Source: Gnetum montanum (taxonomy: Eukaryota > Streptophyta > Gnetopsida > Gnetales > Gnetaceae). From it: a stretch of DNA of 64,000 nucleotides. The notes beneath the pieces are model-generated. The model was not told the DNA's origin, did not search any database, and saw only the letters and a list, made by a program, of their open reading frames with translations. The DNA lies in NCBI GenBank assembly GCA_015680685.1, contig MNCI01021000.1, positions 186,887 to 250,886 on the forward strand, written 5' to 3'. Position numbers and translations under genes: made by a program. Shown here one piece after another: positions 36,553-48,959 of the stretch (position 1 is the first letter of the stretch; each line of letters opens with the position of its first letter).

Positions 36553-39500
36553 TATAATAGCCCATATTTTTGGGATCCTTGATATGTATAACCATTTATT
36601 AAGTTGTGTTCCCTTTGCATGGGTGTGTGTCTTGCATGTTATTAGTTTGATATATTTTATGGTTATGTCCTTTATATTTTATTTTGATGAGCTTTGAGAT
36701 GCATGTAGTAATTAATGTTCATGTGTATCTTTTTATATATGTGCATGTATATCTATATAAAAATTTAATAAATAAGCACCAATCTTATGGTTAAGTGTGG
36801 TAGGATTGCATAAGAGGTTGGTTGAAAGCATGGCATGACATGTGACCTATGCTTTTCTTAATATTCATAGAGTACATTTTATGGCCTCATTTGTTATGTT
36901 ATGTTGGTATCTATTATATTATATTTAATTATTTTTAGTTTTATTTTTTAAATTATTATTAGGATGTTTTTGGAATGATGATGTTTTTTAGTATATGCCA
37001 TTTAATTATTTTGGTATGTATGGAAGTTACATTAAAATAGAGGAAGTTATGTGTGTGGTGAGAAGGATTTATGAAATTATCATTTTTGTAATTGATGGAT
37101 TTCTTCATTTCCTTGTTTTTTGTTAATCTTCCATTGAGTTTTTCCATATCTCTTTCATTCCACACACCTTGATGATTCAAGATTATGATGAAGAGGTATT
37201 GTAGGAGATTAAAACATATGGAGGTGCTGGTAGATTTTTGATCAATTATGCTTCCATTGGATCCTTTCTATGTTAGTCTCTTCTCTTATGGATTTCCTCA
37301 TGTATATTTGGAGTTGCGTAATCTTGGATCATTTTTACATTGTTTATTATAGGTTTTGTGCATACTTGGTGGTATGGGTTTTGCAAATTAATATCATAGA
37401 TTATGTGTGCATCTGTGTATGTGTGTTTCTGAGAAATCTAAACATTGGTTTGATGATGTGAGAAGGAAGGATTTGTGATTTTAATTTAGATTATTAATTT
37501 TATATAATTCTTATATAGATATATGAAATTTATTAATCTAATGTTTTTCTTTCTTTCACCTATAATTTACTTTCATGGATCTAGGATTTCAAGGCATAGA
37601 GAGTTGCACTGGTAGAATAGATGCTACTTAGTAAAATATTTTTATTTTTTCACATAAATTTGAGTTAGGATTTGATATATAGGTTTTAGAAATCCTCATG
37701 AAAATAGATAAAATTTTTAAAAATGAATCATCTTCAAAATATAGTAGATTTTGTCTTATGAGTTAACCTTTTAGACATATTTGAAATTGTAGAAATTTTT
37801 ATGATGCTATTTTATGAGGCTATATATTTGGAATTATAAAGGATAAAAGTTTAAAATTTTACATGAATACTTTTATATGTATTATATTTTAGATACACGA
37901 AGAGTTAATTAAAAACATTTTTTTGTTTGAAATATGAATTTATCTCTCTACACTATTTGAAATTGCATTGATTTCTATAGTATAGATTAAATGACCTATA
38001 ACTTCCAAGCTCTAACAGAAATAGATCTGAAAATTTAACCATATATTAAGAATAATTTTAGCTTGAAAATAATTTTTGAATAAGAAAAAAAAATGACACG
38101 TTCTTATGGAGTTATGATCATTTACTATCATCCACTTTTTCTTTTCTTATTTCAATTTCATTATATATGCCTAGATTCATGGCTTAATATCTCTATATTT
38201 CTAATAGAAATCTTTATAAATTTTTAATAAATACTAGGTATGGATAATAGATTTTATAAAATATGAAATTATTATCAAATTCAAAGAAATGGTATAGTTA
38301 TAATAATTTTACTCACTATTATGTGTTTTTACTATGATCCAATTCTAAACTGAATTTTTGAATTGATACAACCCTTGATATCCTATATTGAAATAAAAAG
38401 CTTGGTTATGTGTAATTGTGGTTTAGATATGGTACCTTGTTATTGATATTTGTCTTCCTCTTTTGTTATTGATGCTTGGTTTAGTCACCTTTTGACTTTG
38501 TTATGCTTGATTTTTGAAATTGGATTTATTAGCATGTTGACTTTGGCTTGCCGTCCATTGTTGGAACCTTTGATTTTTTAAAGATATGTTAGGTTTTTGG
38601 ATCTTTTTGCTATTTTACGACATGTTAGATTATTTTATCTGTTGTTTCTTTTTGATGTCATATGATGTTTTGGGTCCTTCCACCATTAACATTTGGTTTG
38701 TAATGCTTGTTTGTTTGTTGGGTGTTTGGATGATTAGATTGATAGAGGCCTTGATACCTTATGTTAAAATAAAAAGTTTGATTATGTATGATCATGGTTC
38801 ATATATGGAACCTTGTTATTTTTGTGTTTCTACCTCTTTTATTATTGGTGCTTGTTTTAGTCTTATTTCAACTTCATTATTCTTGATTTTTGAAATTGGA
38901 TTTACTAAAATATTGACTTTAGGTTGAGGTTAATTGTTGAAACATTTTCTTATTTCAAAATACATTATATTTTTAAATATTTTGGTTATTTCAAGATATG
39001 TTAGATTTTTGGATCTCTTATAGGATTGTTCATGTCAAATGATGTTTTAGGTTCCTCCACCATCAATATTTTATTTACCATATTTGATTGATTGTGGGAT
39101 GTTTGGATGATGGAGCTAGCATCGAGTTGTATGAATGGTTAGAGATGGACTCCTTGGATTTTTTTGGTGATTGATCCCTACTAGGATTCATTGGTGTAGC
39201 TTTCATTATAGGCCCCATGCTGCATGAGAGGGTGATAGCATAGCTCATTGTTCCTTTTTGTTTGATGCCTCTAGAACATTAGAGGTGAGTCTTAGTAGAC
39301 ATGTCTAGCATCAATATTATGTAAATGTATCAAATGCGTCTTGAAGATGCTTCTCATTCAATTTGAAAATACTTATAAATATATATACATAGTAGTTTAA
39401 TATTTGATTTGGATACACTTTGCCTTTGAAATTTGAAAAAGTACACATGACAACTTTCATACACATTTGACACTAAGTGCGGTGTGTTCTAGTCTTCCTT

Positions 39501-40352
39501 TCTGCAAGTTGATGGATGGAGTGGTAATTTTTTTAAGTTAAAAATATTTGGTTTGTATTGATATGGTGGTATGAGCTTAGTTATTAATTTGGTATCTTTT
39601 CTAATATGTTGAAGTTGGCAAATCATGGTACTAGTAATTTTTGGTGGTTGGATGTTTGGTTATACACTTATTTGCTTGATTAGATGTTCTTAAGCTAATA
39701 TGTTTTGTAGGACAACCATGCTTGCCTAGATCTCATAAGATATATCCATTCTTTAGTTGAAGATGGTGATAAGATTGCTCACTTGCTTTTATAATGATAT
39801 TTCCTTTTTATTAAAATTTGATCAAAGTAGATGGAGATTGGAGATATTGGATGATTTATTGATTTGATTATAGAATGATTTAGGATGTTATATTCTTAGA
39901 TTTTATCTTGGGCTATTTATGTATTAAACATGTTAGCATTGTGTTAGACATTATTTTTATTTTTCTAACTTTTAGATTCATGTATTTTGTATGGGCTAGA
40001 CATTTGAAATTATGTTGATCATATATTTATGAAGATTTAGATTTGTAGTTTATTTATTCATCTTGTTCATTTTATGTTATTTTTAAATAAATGATCTATT
40101 TTATTTTCTATCTAGGTAGATTCAGTATTTAACATGTATGATTAGTATAATTTTTCTATTCATGTATTATTTCTATTTTGTTATATAGTTTCATCTCTTT
40201 TCTTGGATCATGGCTTTACACTAGGTTCCTTTTACTCTCTTTCAATGTGAAGTTTGTTCATTTTCTTACTTCTTACCATGGTCAATCATTTATTAGGAGT
40301 TTTATCCAATGTAGTGCTCCCCAATAGAAGGCTTAGGAAGAATGGCATTACA
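36553..40352 (+). repeat. 5' LTR of chromodomain gypsy element (3.8 kb)
   Basis: Starts TATAATAGCCCATATTTTTG and ends ggcattaca. Aligns by eye with 55540-58354 from end to end (for example gttattagtttgatatatttta near the start and gttttatccaatgtagtgctc near the end). The extra length relative to the 3' LTR is largely explained by a tandem duplication at 38362-39113. The terminal TG is mutated to TA in both copies. Open frames inside it (for example 38586-38927) show no protein family. Confidence 0.85.
38362..39113 (+). repeat. Two-unit tandem duplication (about 376 bp) within the 5' LTR
   Basis: Unit 1 starts attgatacaacccttgatat (38362) and unit 2 attgatagaggccttgatac (38738). Both run through aaataaaaag, a ttgaaattggattta block and gg(t/a)tgtttggatgat. 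Only the start of one unit is present in the 3' LTR (near 57227). Confidence 0.75.
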
Positions 40353-40355
40353 AGC

Positions 40356-40369
40356 TAGTATTAAAGAGT
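40356..40369 (+). other. Degenerate primer-binding site, initiator tRNA-Met type
   Basis: TAGTATTAAAGAG just inside the 5' LTR resembles TGGTATCAGAG with one G-to-A change, one C-to-T change and a small insertion. Weak alone, but correctly placed. Confidence 0.4.
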
Positions 40370-40779
40370 AAGTTTGTTGATTTCCTCTTTGTGTTGCTAT
40401 GTCTACAATGGAAAGTACTAGAAATAGATGTGGTCATACTAGGATGGCAAATTTTTGACTTAGCAATTAAACACCAATTACTAACCCCATTCTTACTTGA
40501 ATGTAGGAACCATTGATAGATTTTTGAGAAGAGCCTATCACTTCGGTTCCTACAACTACATAGGATGGGGAGATTGGCCAAGTAGATATCAACTACTATT
40601 TGTTCTAGTTCCTTTGTCAGCATATGTAGAAATTTAGTTCAACATCATCATAGGTTGGTTTTCCAAGTAATTAGATGATTGGGTTTGATGAATCAATGTC
40701 TTGATTAAGAGCTTTCCATTATCTCTATTGTTGGATATGTACTTAATATGGATCAAGTTTATAGATCCATACCTTTGGT

Positions 40780-43678
40780 AATTTAGAATACCACTTGCTT
40801 TAGTGATATCCACATCATGAACCTAGGAGACTATAGTGTTATCTTGGATATGAATTGATTTTCTCACTATTACGATAATTTTAATTTTTTTCATAAGGTA
40901 CACTCCTTACTAATAGATGATGTTATTACAATTATAGTGCATACTTAACTGCATACAGTAAATTTGGATTTTGTGTATTTAACACATTTTCATCCTTTTT
41001 TGAGGAAGGATTATTCTTATTTTTTTATCTTAATAAGTTATCTTCCCTTATCATTAGATATTAATTAGATTCCTACTCACTCATGAATTCCTTGCTGCTT
41101 TCTATTCCAGGTTACCTAATCTACCTCCAAGGTGTGATGTTGAGTTTGAGATCTCTCTCAAATATTAATCTAAACCTATTTCTAATATTCGACACAGGAT
41201 GTTCCCTATCGAGTTTCCAAAACTAAAGATTTAACTTTAGGAGTTACTTGATAAGAGCTTAATTCATCTAAGTGTGTCTCCTTGGGATTCTCCTATCCTC
41301 TTTGTAAAGAAGAAATATGGTAGTCTAGGGTTGTATACTTATTAATAATTGTTGAATGAAGTGACAGTGAAGAACAAGTACCTATTGCCACATAGATGAT
41401 TTATGCAATTAGTTGAAGCAAAAAGGGGTATTTTATAAAATAGATCTAAAGTCAGGGTATCACTAGGTCTACATCAAAGAGGAGGATGGTTTTAAAATAA
41501 CATTCAAGACATCGTATGGATGTTATGAGTGCTTGGTGTTGCCATTTGAACTTGCTAATGCACATAATGTATTCATGTATAGTATCATGAGGTCATTATT
41601 GGATCAATTTATTATCATGTTCATCAATGATATTTTGATATACTCGTGGTCCCAGTAGTTACATGAACAACATCTAAGGACCAACTTGTAGATACTTAGA
41701 GAACATCAATTATTCTCCTAACCTTCTAAGTATTCCTTTTGATGCCATGAGATTGAGTTTTTTAGGAATGTTATTTCAAAGGTTGGTATAATTATGGATC
41801 TTGATAAGATATTAGTTATTCAAAATTGACCTATTTCTAAGGATGTTGATAAGGTTCATAGTTATCTTGGATTGGTAGGTTATTATAAAAGATTCATTAA
41901 GAACTTCTTTTGCATTACTTCATCCCTTATGAAGTTATCGTAGAAGGATGTTGGTTTCCTATGAGATCTACATTATCAAGCTATAACTTTGATAAACTTA
42001 AGAGTAGATTAATCTTGACTTCTATTTTGATTTCACCTATCCTAGGTAAGCCATTCAACGTTTGTACTAATGCATTACAAGAGGGTTATGGGTGTCTACT
42101 CATGGAAAAGAGAAAAGCGGTAACTTACGCCTTATTATAGTTAAAGTCTTATGAGATATGCTATCTCACAAATAATCTTAAGCTAGGAGAGGTGGTATTT
42201 ACATTGAAGGTTTGGTAGCACTACATGTTCGAGGAGTAGTTGACAATTTGGATAGATCACAAGGGATTATAGTATTCGATGAATCAACCATAGTTAAACC
42301 TACATCAGAGGAGGTGGATTGAACTATTTACTAATTTTAATTTTACCATCTAATATTAGATAGGAAAAATCAATGTTTTTGCAAATCCTTTGAGCCATGT
42401 GGCTAGTGAGATCCATGGTTTTGTGATCCAATTTGATGATTAGTGGGCTTTGTGTAGAGTAGAAATGCAGTTCTTGATGTAAGAAGCTTAGGAAATCTAA
42501 TGATTATTTGGTAAAATTTTATGCAATTGAGTTGGTTCATCTTAAGTATCAAATATGTGTACCTTATTACCTGTAATAGTATTTGTTGGAAGAAGCTCAT
42601 CTTAGTAAGCTTTAGATGTATCTATGTAGTAGTAAGATGTACCAGATGATGAAGAGGTTGTACTAGTGGCTAGGCATGAAGAAATAAGTTCAATAATTCA
42701 TGGATAGATGTTTAATTTATCAAAATTTTAAACTTAGGAACCAATGACTAAGTGGCCACTTGCACCCTCACACTATTCTAGAGTAGAAGAGGGAGGTTAT
42801 CAGTATGGATTTCATTATCATTTTACCTTTTACTAGGGATGGAAAAGATGCTATTCTTGTTATTGTGGACTTGTTAACTATGTCTATGACATCCTATTTT
42901 TTGATGTCATAAAAAATTGTTTGTTCATCACTTAATCCATTACATTCATCATAATATAATGGAAATAGCATAAAATACTTGATAAATGAATGATTGGTAC
43001 ACATAATAGGAAAGAAAATAGAGAAAAATTTTATTAATAAGAGTTGTATATTATAATGTCCTTTGGGTTATCTTCCCATACCAATTAAGCCTTAAAGGTA
43101 ATCTAGCATTGCCACCATGGTTAGGCTATCTAGTTAAAGAGGTGATTAGTCCCTTCCTTTCCCAATTCACCCCACTCTTGTTACTTACCTTTCTAGCCTT
43201 TGAAACTCCATGGCAGCACTACAGCTAAAACCAACCTTAAATGGAATAGGTCAAACCCCTTCCCAAGAGAGACATGAATAATCATAACTTGTCATAATGA
43301 GGCACCCCTTCATTTTAAGATTAATTACATTTTTACAATATGTTTCTACCAGTAACAAGGGATGTGACATTTCAAAGTCAGCTCATTTATAAGCTATGAA
43401 GACTTCAACTAGTGTGAAGGATGTCAAATAGTTATTTATCTTTATGATTGTATAATTTCATTACATTCCTTCCAAGATTATCTCAAATCATGATGAAAAA
43501 TTGACTTCTTCATTTTTTTGTATGTTCTTGAATAGCCTAGGTACTAGGCTGAATTTAAGTTTAGCTTATCATCCAAATATTGATGAATGTATTGAGAGAG
43601 TCAACAAAGTCTTGTATGGGATGTCGTACAAGACTTTCTTGTGTTGGGATGCAATCGAGGATAGATATTAGTTCATAT
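40780..43678 (+). pseudogene. Chromodomain gypsy pol, left part (protease, RT, RNase H, integrase)
   Basis: Plus-strand frames in family order: a protease tail (NLGDYSVILDMN near 40840), RT start ([15 protein letters not shown] at about 41270-41320), VTVKNKYLLPH near 41370, ITFKTSYGCYECLVLPFELA (41495-41555), the catalytic-loop region FIIMFINDILIYS near 41620 (family has FIDDIL, here the first Asp is Asn), LGLVGYYKRFIKNF near 41880, RNase H pieces (WIDHKGL near 42255; RRWIELFTNFNF near 42315), and integrase (GHLHPHTILE then ISMDFIIILPF near 42760-42820). A solo-LTR insert occupies 42887-43369. Integrase resumes SAHL...MKTSTSVKDV and LSLAYHPNIDECIERVNKV (43555-43610), then stops at the Athila junction. 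Many stops and frameshifts. Confidence 0.85.
42887..43369. repeat. Solo LTR-like insertion in integrase (483 bp)
   Basis: It interrupts the integrase frame between VIVDLLTMS and KSAHL, which are adjacent in the family. Termini form an imperfect inverted repeat: TG--ACATCC at the left and GGGATGTGACA at the right, the TG...CA form expected of an LTR. Flanks resemble but do not exactly duplicate each other. No internal coding sequence, so a solo LTR is likeliest; a MITE is possible. Confidence 0.65.
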
Positions 43679-43742
43679 GTGATGAATGGTTGGTTACATT
43701 GATGAGGCCTTGTCAACACAACCAACCAATGATGACTCATCA
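43679..43742 (-). repeat. Truncated 3' LTR of Athila-like copy 2
   Basis: Only about 64 bp remain, aligned with the first part of the 5' LTR including the near-palindrome TTGACAAGGCCTCATCAA. To the left the sequence passes directly into the outer element's integrase. About 880 bp of LTR is missing, together with roughly 50 codons of outer integrase, which fits one deletion across the junction. Confidence 0.8.
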
Positions 43743-43755
43743 TACCCCCACAATT
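43743..43755 (-). other. Polypurine tract of Athila-like copy 2
   Basis: The minus strand reads AATTGTGGGGGTA directly before the LTR start. Upstream the strand reads CTCGAGGACAAG, a stretch common at the end of gypsy internal regions. Confidence 0.75.
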
Positions 43756-43789
43756 GAATGAAAACTTGTCCTCGAGTTCTTTTACAAAA

Positions 43790-46758
43790 TTGGGAAGGTA
43801 TGGGATTATTGATTTACTTTTATTTCAAAAAAACAAACTTGATTAACTTGACAAAAAATGGAGTGCCTGGGTGTGGTGGTGTTTAGGAAATAAAATTGAA
43901 CACCATGATACAACTCATAAAAAATTAGAAAACATGTTCCTTGATGATGTGAAGCTTGTTGAAAAAGATCAAATAGTCCCAGGAAGTGGTGGTTCTTGAG
44001 TCTCTAAGGGACCTTCATTGGCTTCACACACTAGTGGTTGTTGATGCTATGGTTGTTTTGCTACTACTGCAACTTTAGGTGGAAGGTGGAAAGCATCCAA
44101 TAGTGCTTTCATTTTCTCTTTCTTACTCCTAGGATCATGCACTATCCACACAGCTTCTTCAATGTGGATTCAAATAGGCAACTCCTAAGGACATAGGATC
44201 ACTAGAAACAACTTCTTAAAATTGACAAACTAGTTAGGAAACTATTTTCATTCAATGTTGAACACTCACATCATGTTCATCAGCTCTTGGTAGTCATTCA
44301 TCTATTTGGCTAGGTCCTTGATGATGGATTGTTGATATATGAATCACCTTTTAAGGACTTCGAGTTCAGCATTAGTAGTCTTAAGATTTTTCTTGGTGTC
44401 CTTTTGGTGTTTGAACTTTGCCTCATATAGCATATATGAGCTAGCCACTTGCTTCTCCAAATCCAACCATAGCCATCAGGTTGTCAGCATTGCCGGGTTT
44501 GCATAACAAATATTGGACAACTCCATATACTTTATCATCTCTTTCATCTACAACTCCTTCAAGTGGATTTCTACTTTGTTGTAGGCATTAATCCCATCAG
44601 GGATGGGTTGCCATATTTCTCTTCCTTACTGGAGTTGCTAGAGGACTTGATTTTTACTTTAGCCTTTGCCATTTGGATTCTTTTTCATTAATTTACTTTT
44701 GCAAGCCAACCTAGTCCTTGTAGTGATTTTTTACCCTTCAAACATGAGAGCTTTGTTCTTCTAGGTAGTAATTTTGATGGTAGACTTTTGTTGCAAGGTT
44801 TGTACCTCCTCCATTGATAGATCTTGGTTCTCCACGGCTAATATTCTCAGTTCAGTGTTGACTCTAGCAAGTTGTTCTTACTATTGATGAATAAATTCTT
44901 GCAGTTAATTTCTTTAAACATAAACATTTTGTAGGTGATGATTTTGCATAGTCAGTGCCTCATTTTCTTAGCACATCTAATTCAAGTCCCTTTTAATTGA
45001 ATGCATTTTAGCTTCTACAATGGACTATTTGAAGATGGCCAATGCTACTTCCTCCTTAGCCTTTTGAAATGATTCCTAAATCTATTTGATAGCTTCATCT
45101 CTTGTTGTTGTAGGGTTGAGGATTGTTTTCTTTGTAAGTTAAGCATGAAGTTCAGCAACCTCCATGGCCAAGCATTGATTTTGTTCTTGGGTTGTTTCTA
45201 GTTGCCCCTGCAAAAAGATGCATTTACCCCTTACATTCAGTAGATCCAATTAGGTTGCAGTGATGTTATTTGGAAGATCAAAGATATCTAGAATTTGTTG
45301 CCTAGTTCTTACCAGTCATTATAGCAGTTTTTCATGTTGGGTTGCATTTAATTTCCCACTGATCATGCTTGTGAATGTTTTCACATCTTAGAGTATAGAT
45401 ACATATGGTACAAATGTTGCTGGTGCATTCAGTGCTTCAGCTACATTGTTAGATACCACTTCTACTATTGTTTCCTACCCTTGGTGCTACATCACCAAGA
45501 TAGTTGCCTCTTCACCTTCCTCCAACCTTACCAAAAAAGTTGCAGCATTCCCAGAGATTTCTGGAAATAGATGATGTGTCACAAATGACACTATCACCTT
45601 TCACCTCCCAAGCATTAGGATTGAACCTTGAAGGTAACTACATCCTTTGGGTAGAGAAAATGGAACCACCCTTCTCCATTTGGCTAACTATTTAAGCCAC
45701 CTCATTAAGGTGACTCATTACTAGCCAATACATAGATGGATTTTCCCCACTTGTTCTTGCATGTTGCTCTTGTTTCCTCAAGAGCTGTTCTTGAATTTTT
45801 CGTAGATGCTCAAGGACTACATCGACCTCCAATGTTGTCTCTTGAGTGAGTAATGGTGGAAGTAGCTCCTCTTCTTGGATGGATAATAACATTTTGTCCT
45901 TCATGATTTCTACCCATGAGGCCAAGGGAATATGCCTGAGAGTGTTATTTAAATAGCGAATAATACCTACCCTCTTACAAAATTTTCTTATAAGGCATGG
46001 AAAGGGTAAGCTCCTCCTTCCACATTTGTTCTCCTTGAAATGCTTCTCAATCTCCAAATAAATTAGTTGTGGAAAGTTAATAGGAAATTTCCTACTTACA
46101 ATAGTACATGAGCGAGTGGAGAAGACAATCACCTTACTTGTTCTTACTAGTGGATTGAGGTGATAGGTTGCAATCTTGAAATAAATTCACTCTACCAATG
46201 TGAGTGTGCCATACTCCTTACGGTCCACCTTGTAACATTGTTGGGTCCACTTCCTTTTTTCCTCATGGTTACCTTTTTTTGATATCTCTTCCAACTATGT
46301 TTTGATGTTTGGAAACCCCAATGCCTACGTAGTGGCCTCCATTGAGTAGGACACTTGAATGTATTTTATTTTTATAATAGACCCTAACCTTCAGCTATTT
46401 CAAAAGAGACAAGTCTCTCCCATGTACCACTCCCCATTGGTCATGATGATTGGCCACATGGGAGAGGTTTGCAATTGTGTTCTGACTTGATGATGTCTAG
46501 ATAAGCTTGAGTTAGAGTGACCTCAAGCCTAGGAACATGTCTAGGTGCTTCTCCTCATTGAGATTTTTCCATAGACACTTTTTCTTTTGGAATCTATCGA
46601 ACAGATTCCACTTTAGGCTCCTCACGAAGTGGTCCCATTGCATGGGTCACCTCTTATTGTTATTGACCTTGTTCTTACTGGTCCCTTCTAGTTCTGGGTC
46701 ATTTCTCCCATGGTTGTGAGGGTTCTCCTTCCTATACGCACTTTTGTTTGGGTGCCAT
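43790..46758 (-). pseudogene. Env-position ORF of Athila-like element (putative plant transposon protein, Transposase_32-like)
   Basis: An ORF relic between integrase and the 3' LTR, starting ATG 46758 (MAPKQKC). The longest open part is 45692-46132 (146 codons), holding FPINFPQLIYLEIEKHF and RRSLPFPCLIRKFCKRVGI. This resembles the putative plant transposon protein domain (Transposase_32) found in many plant gypsy-type ORFs in which a hydrophobic strand is followed by Lys-rich sequence and FPSLIT-LC-AGV. Downstream, about 45300-44100 encodes long charged heptad-like runs (for example LRILAVENQDLSMEEVQTLQQ near 44840, KFKHQKDTKKNLKTTNAELE near 44400), suggesting a coiled coil. Its role in the element is not known. 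The sequence is interrupted by many stops. Confidence 0.6.
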
Positions 46759-47204
46759 TTGCAATCACAATAGAACCATGGATTAGCAATCATTGTGTAA
46801 CCTTAAAATAATTAGGATACCTTAACTCTTGAGGGTAGTTACACTTGGCTAAGTTGTGATTATGGCTGATTTAATTAACTTAATTATTATTTCTATTTAC
46901 ACCTTATCATTGATAAATCATCCCAGAGGTTGTTGGAAGGGTTAACTTGCAAAAAGTTGATGTTTATGTATGATTAAAGTTACTAACCCTTAGGGGAGTT
47001 AAAAAAAATTTCAAAAATTGCATTGGAAACATTAAGGTTTGTGGCCCCCATGATAAAGATCTTACCTCTGGTAAGTGAAGGATCAAAAAATGGAATGATT
47101 GGACAAATGGTTTGAAAGTTATGGACTTTGGAAGGTTTTGGGCTCTGAAAAAATGCAAAAATTCCCCATGTGTTATGAGAAAATGACAAAAAAATCCAAA
47201 GTAT

Positions 47205-47292
47205 CTAGTGGTATATATAGTATTTTTGTATTATGTCAATTAGGACTTGATGATGAGATCAGCTACGTTGATGAGGCCTCGATGACATAGTT
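47205..47292 (-). promoter_or_regulatory. U3-like promoter module upstream of the env-position ORF
   Basis: The minus strand contains GAGGCCTCATCAACGTAGC, aligned with GAGGCCTTGTCAACATAGC in U3 of the element's own LTR (about 54927-54945), and similarity continues for some ten bases. About 45 bases downstream is TATATATA (47206-47213). The ORF start is about 450 bases further. No resemblance to the LTR is seen beyond the TATA box. Confidence 0.5.
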
Positions 47293-48915
47293 GTGAAAAT
47301 ACAAGGAATTTTTTGATAAAATTAGGATGAAATGAAAGCTTAGAAGACCAAGAATAGTATGAAATCATGAGAAGAGGATGTTGAAGTTCATAAATTTGAA
47401 AAAATGGAGAAAAATTAAATTAATGAATGAATGCAGTGAAATATTAAGGAGTACTAAGTGGTTTACATAATTGAAAATACAAAATATAATATTGTAATAA
47501 TGTTAAAGGTAAGGAACCTTAACTAATTAAGCCAAAAGCTATGTAAGTGGGTCCTCCCCATATCTAGATCATGCCCTTTTTTCTCTTACATAACCTCAAC
47601 TAAGGAGTCTGTGGGCCCCATAGTCAATTTAATAATCATGACAAGTTCAGGACCAACCCAAAAGAATCCACTGAAGAATTCAAATACATCAAACTAAGAC
47701 ATAGAACATAACATAGAAATTGGTAGTGAGGTGAGTTATGGTAGCATGGATGAGTGATAGAGAAGGTGGAATAGAGTTTCAAATTAAGGTAATAAGAAGT
47801 CCCTTGTGGAAGTGTGGTTAAAATGAATTAAGAAGTTTCATCCTTAGTCCAGATCAAAACTATCCACTTTCAGTTACTTCGCATGGCCACTCTAAGACTA
47901 ATCCATTCACTTGAGACACAAGAGTGTCCTTGTAAGATAATCACCATTCCACAAAGAGGAGAGATAAGTAATAAGTGAGAGAGAGAGGGCCTTAGTTAGA
48001 GGGGACCTTCAGGCATAGCTGTATGTCTTTCATGTTCCATAACCAGTGCTTGTAGCCCTTTTATTTGTCCAAGAGGTGTGCTTGGAATTTCCACTATTTT
48101 TTTTCCTTTTGAAATGGGAACCACACCATGCAAGGACTTATTCATGTCAAAGAGGTATTCTTTGAATTCCCATTATTTGTTTTCTTTTTGAAATGGGAAC
48201 CATACCATGCAAGGAATTATTCATGTCAAAGGGTGTACTTTGAATTCCCATCATTTTTGTATTTTTTTTAAATGATGGAAACCAAACCATGAAATGAAAT
48301 TATTTGTCTTCCTATCATTGGTGGTATGGAATGGTAAGAATTCCATGAAAAACACTCAAGAACTCAAGCAAGAAGAAGAGTACAAAGATTATTGAGTTCC
48401 CTTGAAGTCACACCCTATACAAACCTTTGGATCCTTCCTAATTCTGGAACTACCAAGGTCACTGATTAATTCAAAGTCTCTTTAATGAAAAAAGGACCTC
48501 AAATTCCTAGAACAAGGAAAACCATAAAGTTTTTTAGATGGGTGGATGACATGGATTCATTGCCTATCTGATAAAAAATAAACCATGATAAAGTCATTAG
48601 ACATTAGAATTCAAAAATAGAAACCAGACATCAACAATCACACATTAAGCACAAACCATCATTAGTAAACAATAGTAGTAGCATTGTGTCTTACCACAAT
48701 AAAGTAGATTTATTAGCTAAAATGAGAAAATATCACACTTAATAAAAGGAAACATAAGAAAAAAAATAAATTAAAATATATAAGAAAGTGTAAAGTAATC
48801 AAGAAAATTTAAATGTACTAAAAATGGTATAAAATTACAAAAATTTGAAAATCAAAAATGTAAAAAAAAGGGTAGAAAAACTAAGAGGCCATGGTAATGG
48901 TTAGCATGGATGGCC
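47293..48915 (-). other. Spacer between integrase and env-position ORF
   Basis: Long AT-rich internal region. At its right edge the minus strand has a purine-rich AATTATGGGGGAGA (48919-48932), similar to the true polypurine tract, as a second internal tract would be. Around 48060-48290 three diverged copies of a unit (ccctt(t)...gaaatgggaaccacaccatgcaagga) repeat at about 94-bp spacing. No protein recognised. Confidence 0.5.
48080..48300. repeat. Three-unit tandem repeat, about 94 bp per unit
   Basis: The core (g)aaatgggaacca(c/t)accatgcaagga starts near 48111 and 48196, with a decayed third (aatgatggaaaccaaaccatgaaatga) near 48271. Units also share ttgaattccc(a/c)(c)tat(t/c)ttt. Confidence 0.65.
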
Positions 48916-48959
48916 ATCTCCCCCATAATTGAGTTGGAAGGAGGAGATTCAAAAAATAG

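Noticed and set aside
38586-38927. 113-codon hydrophobic plus-strand ORF that could suggest a membrane protein
   Set aside because: It lies wholly within the 5' LTR, in T-rich sequence that gives Phe, Leu and Ile by chance. It spans a tandem duplication and is not kept in the 3' LTR.
47205-47292. Boundary of a separate retrotransposon between 43742 and 47290
   Set aside because: The 3' LTR stub at 43742 matches the LTR start at 54982, and total length and gene order fit one Athila element. Sequence past the TATA box does not resemble an LTR. Kept only as an alternative to the internal promoter idea.
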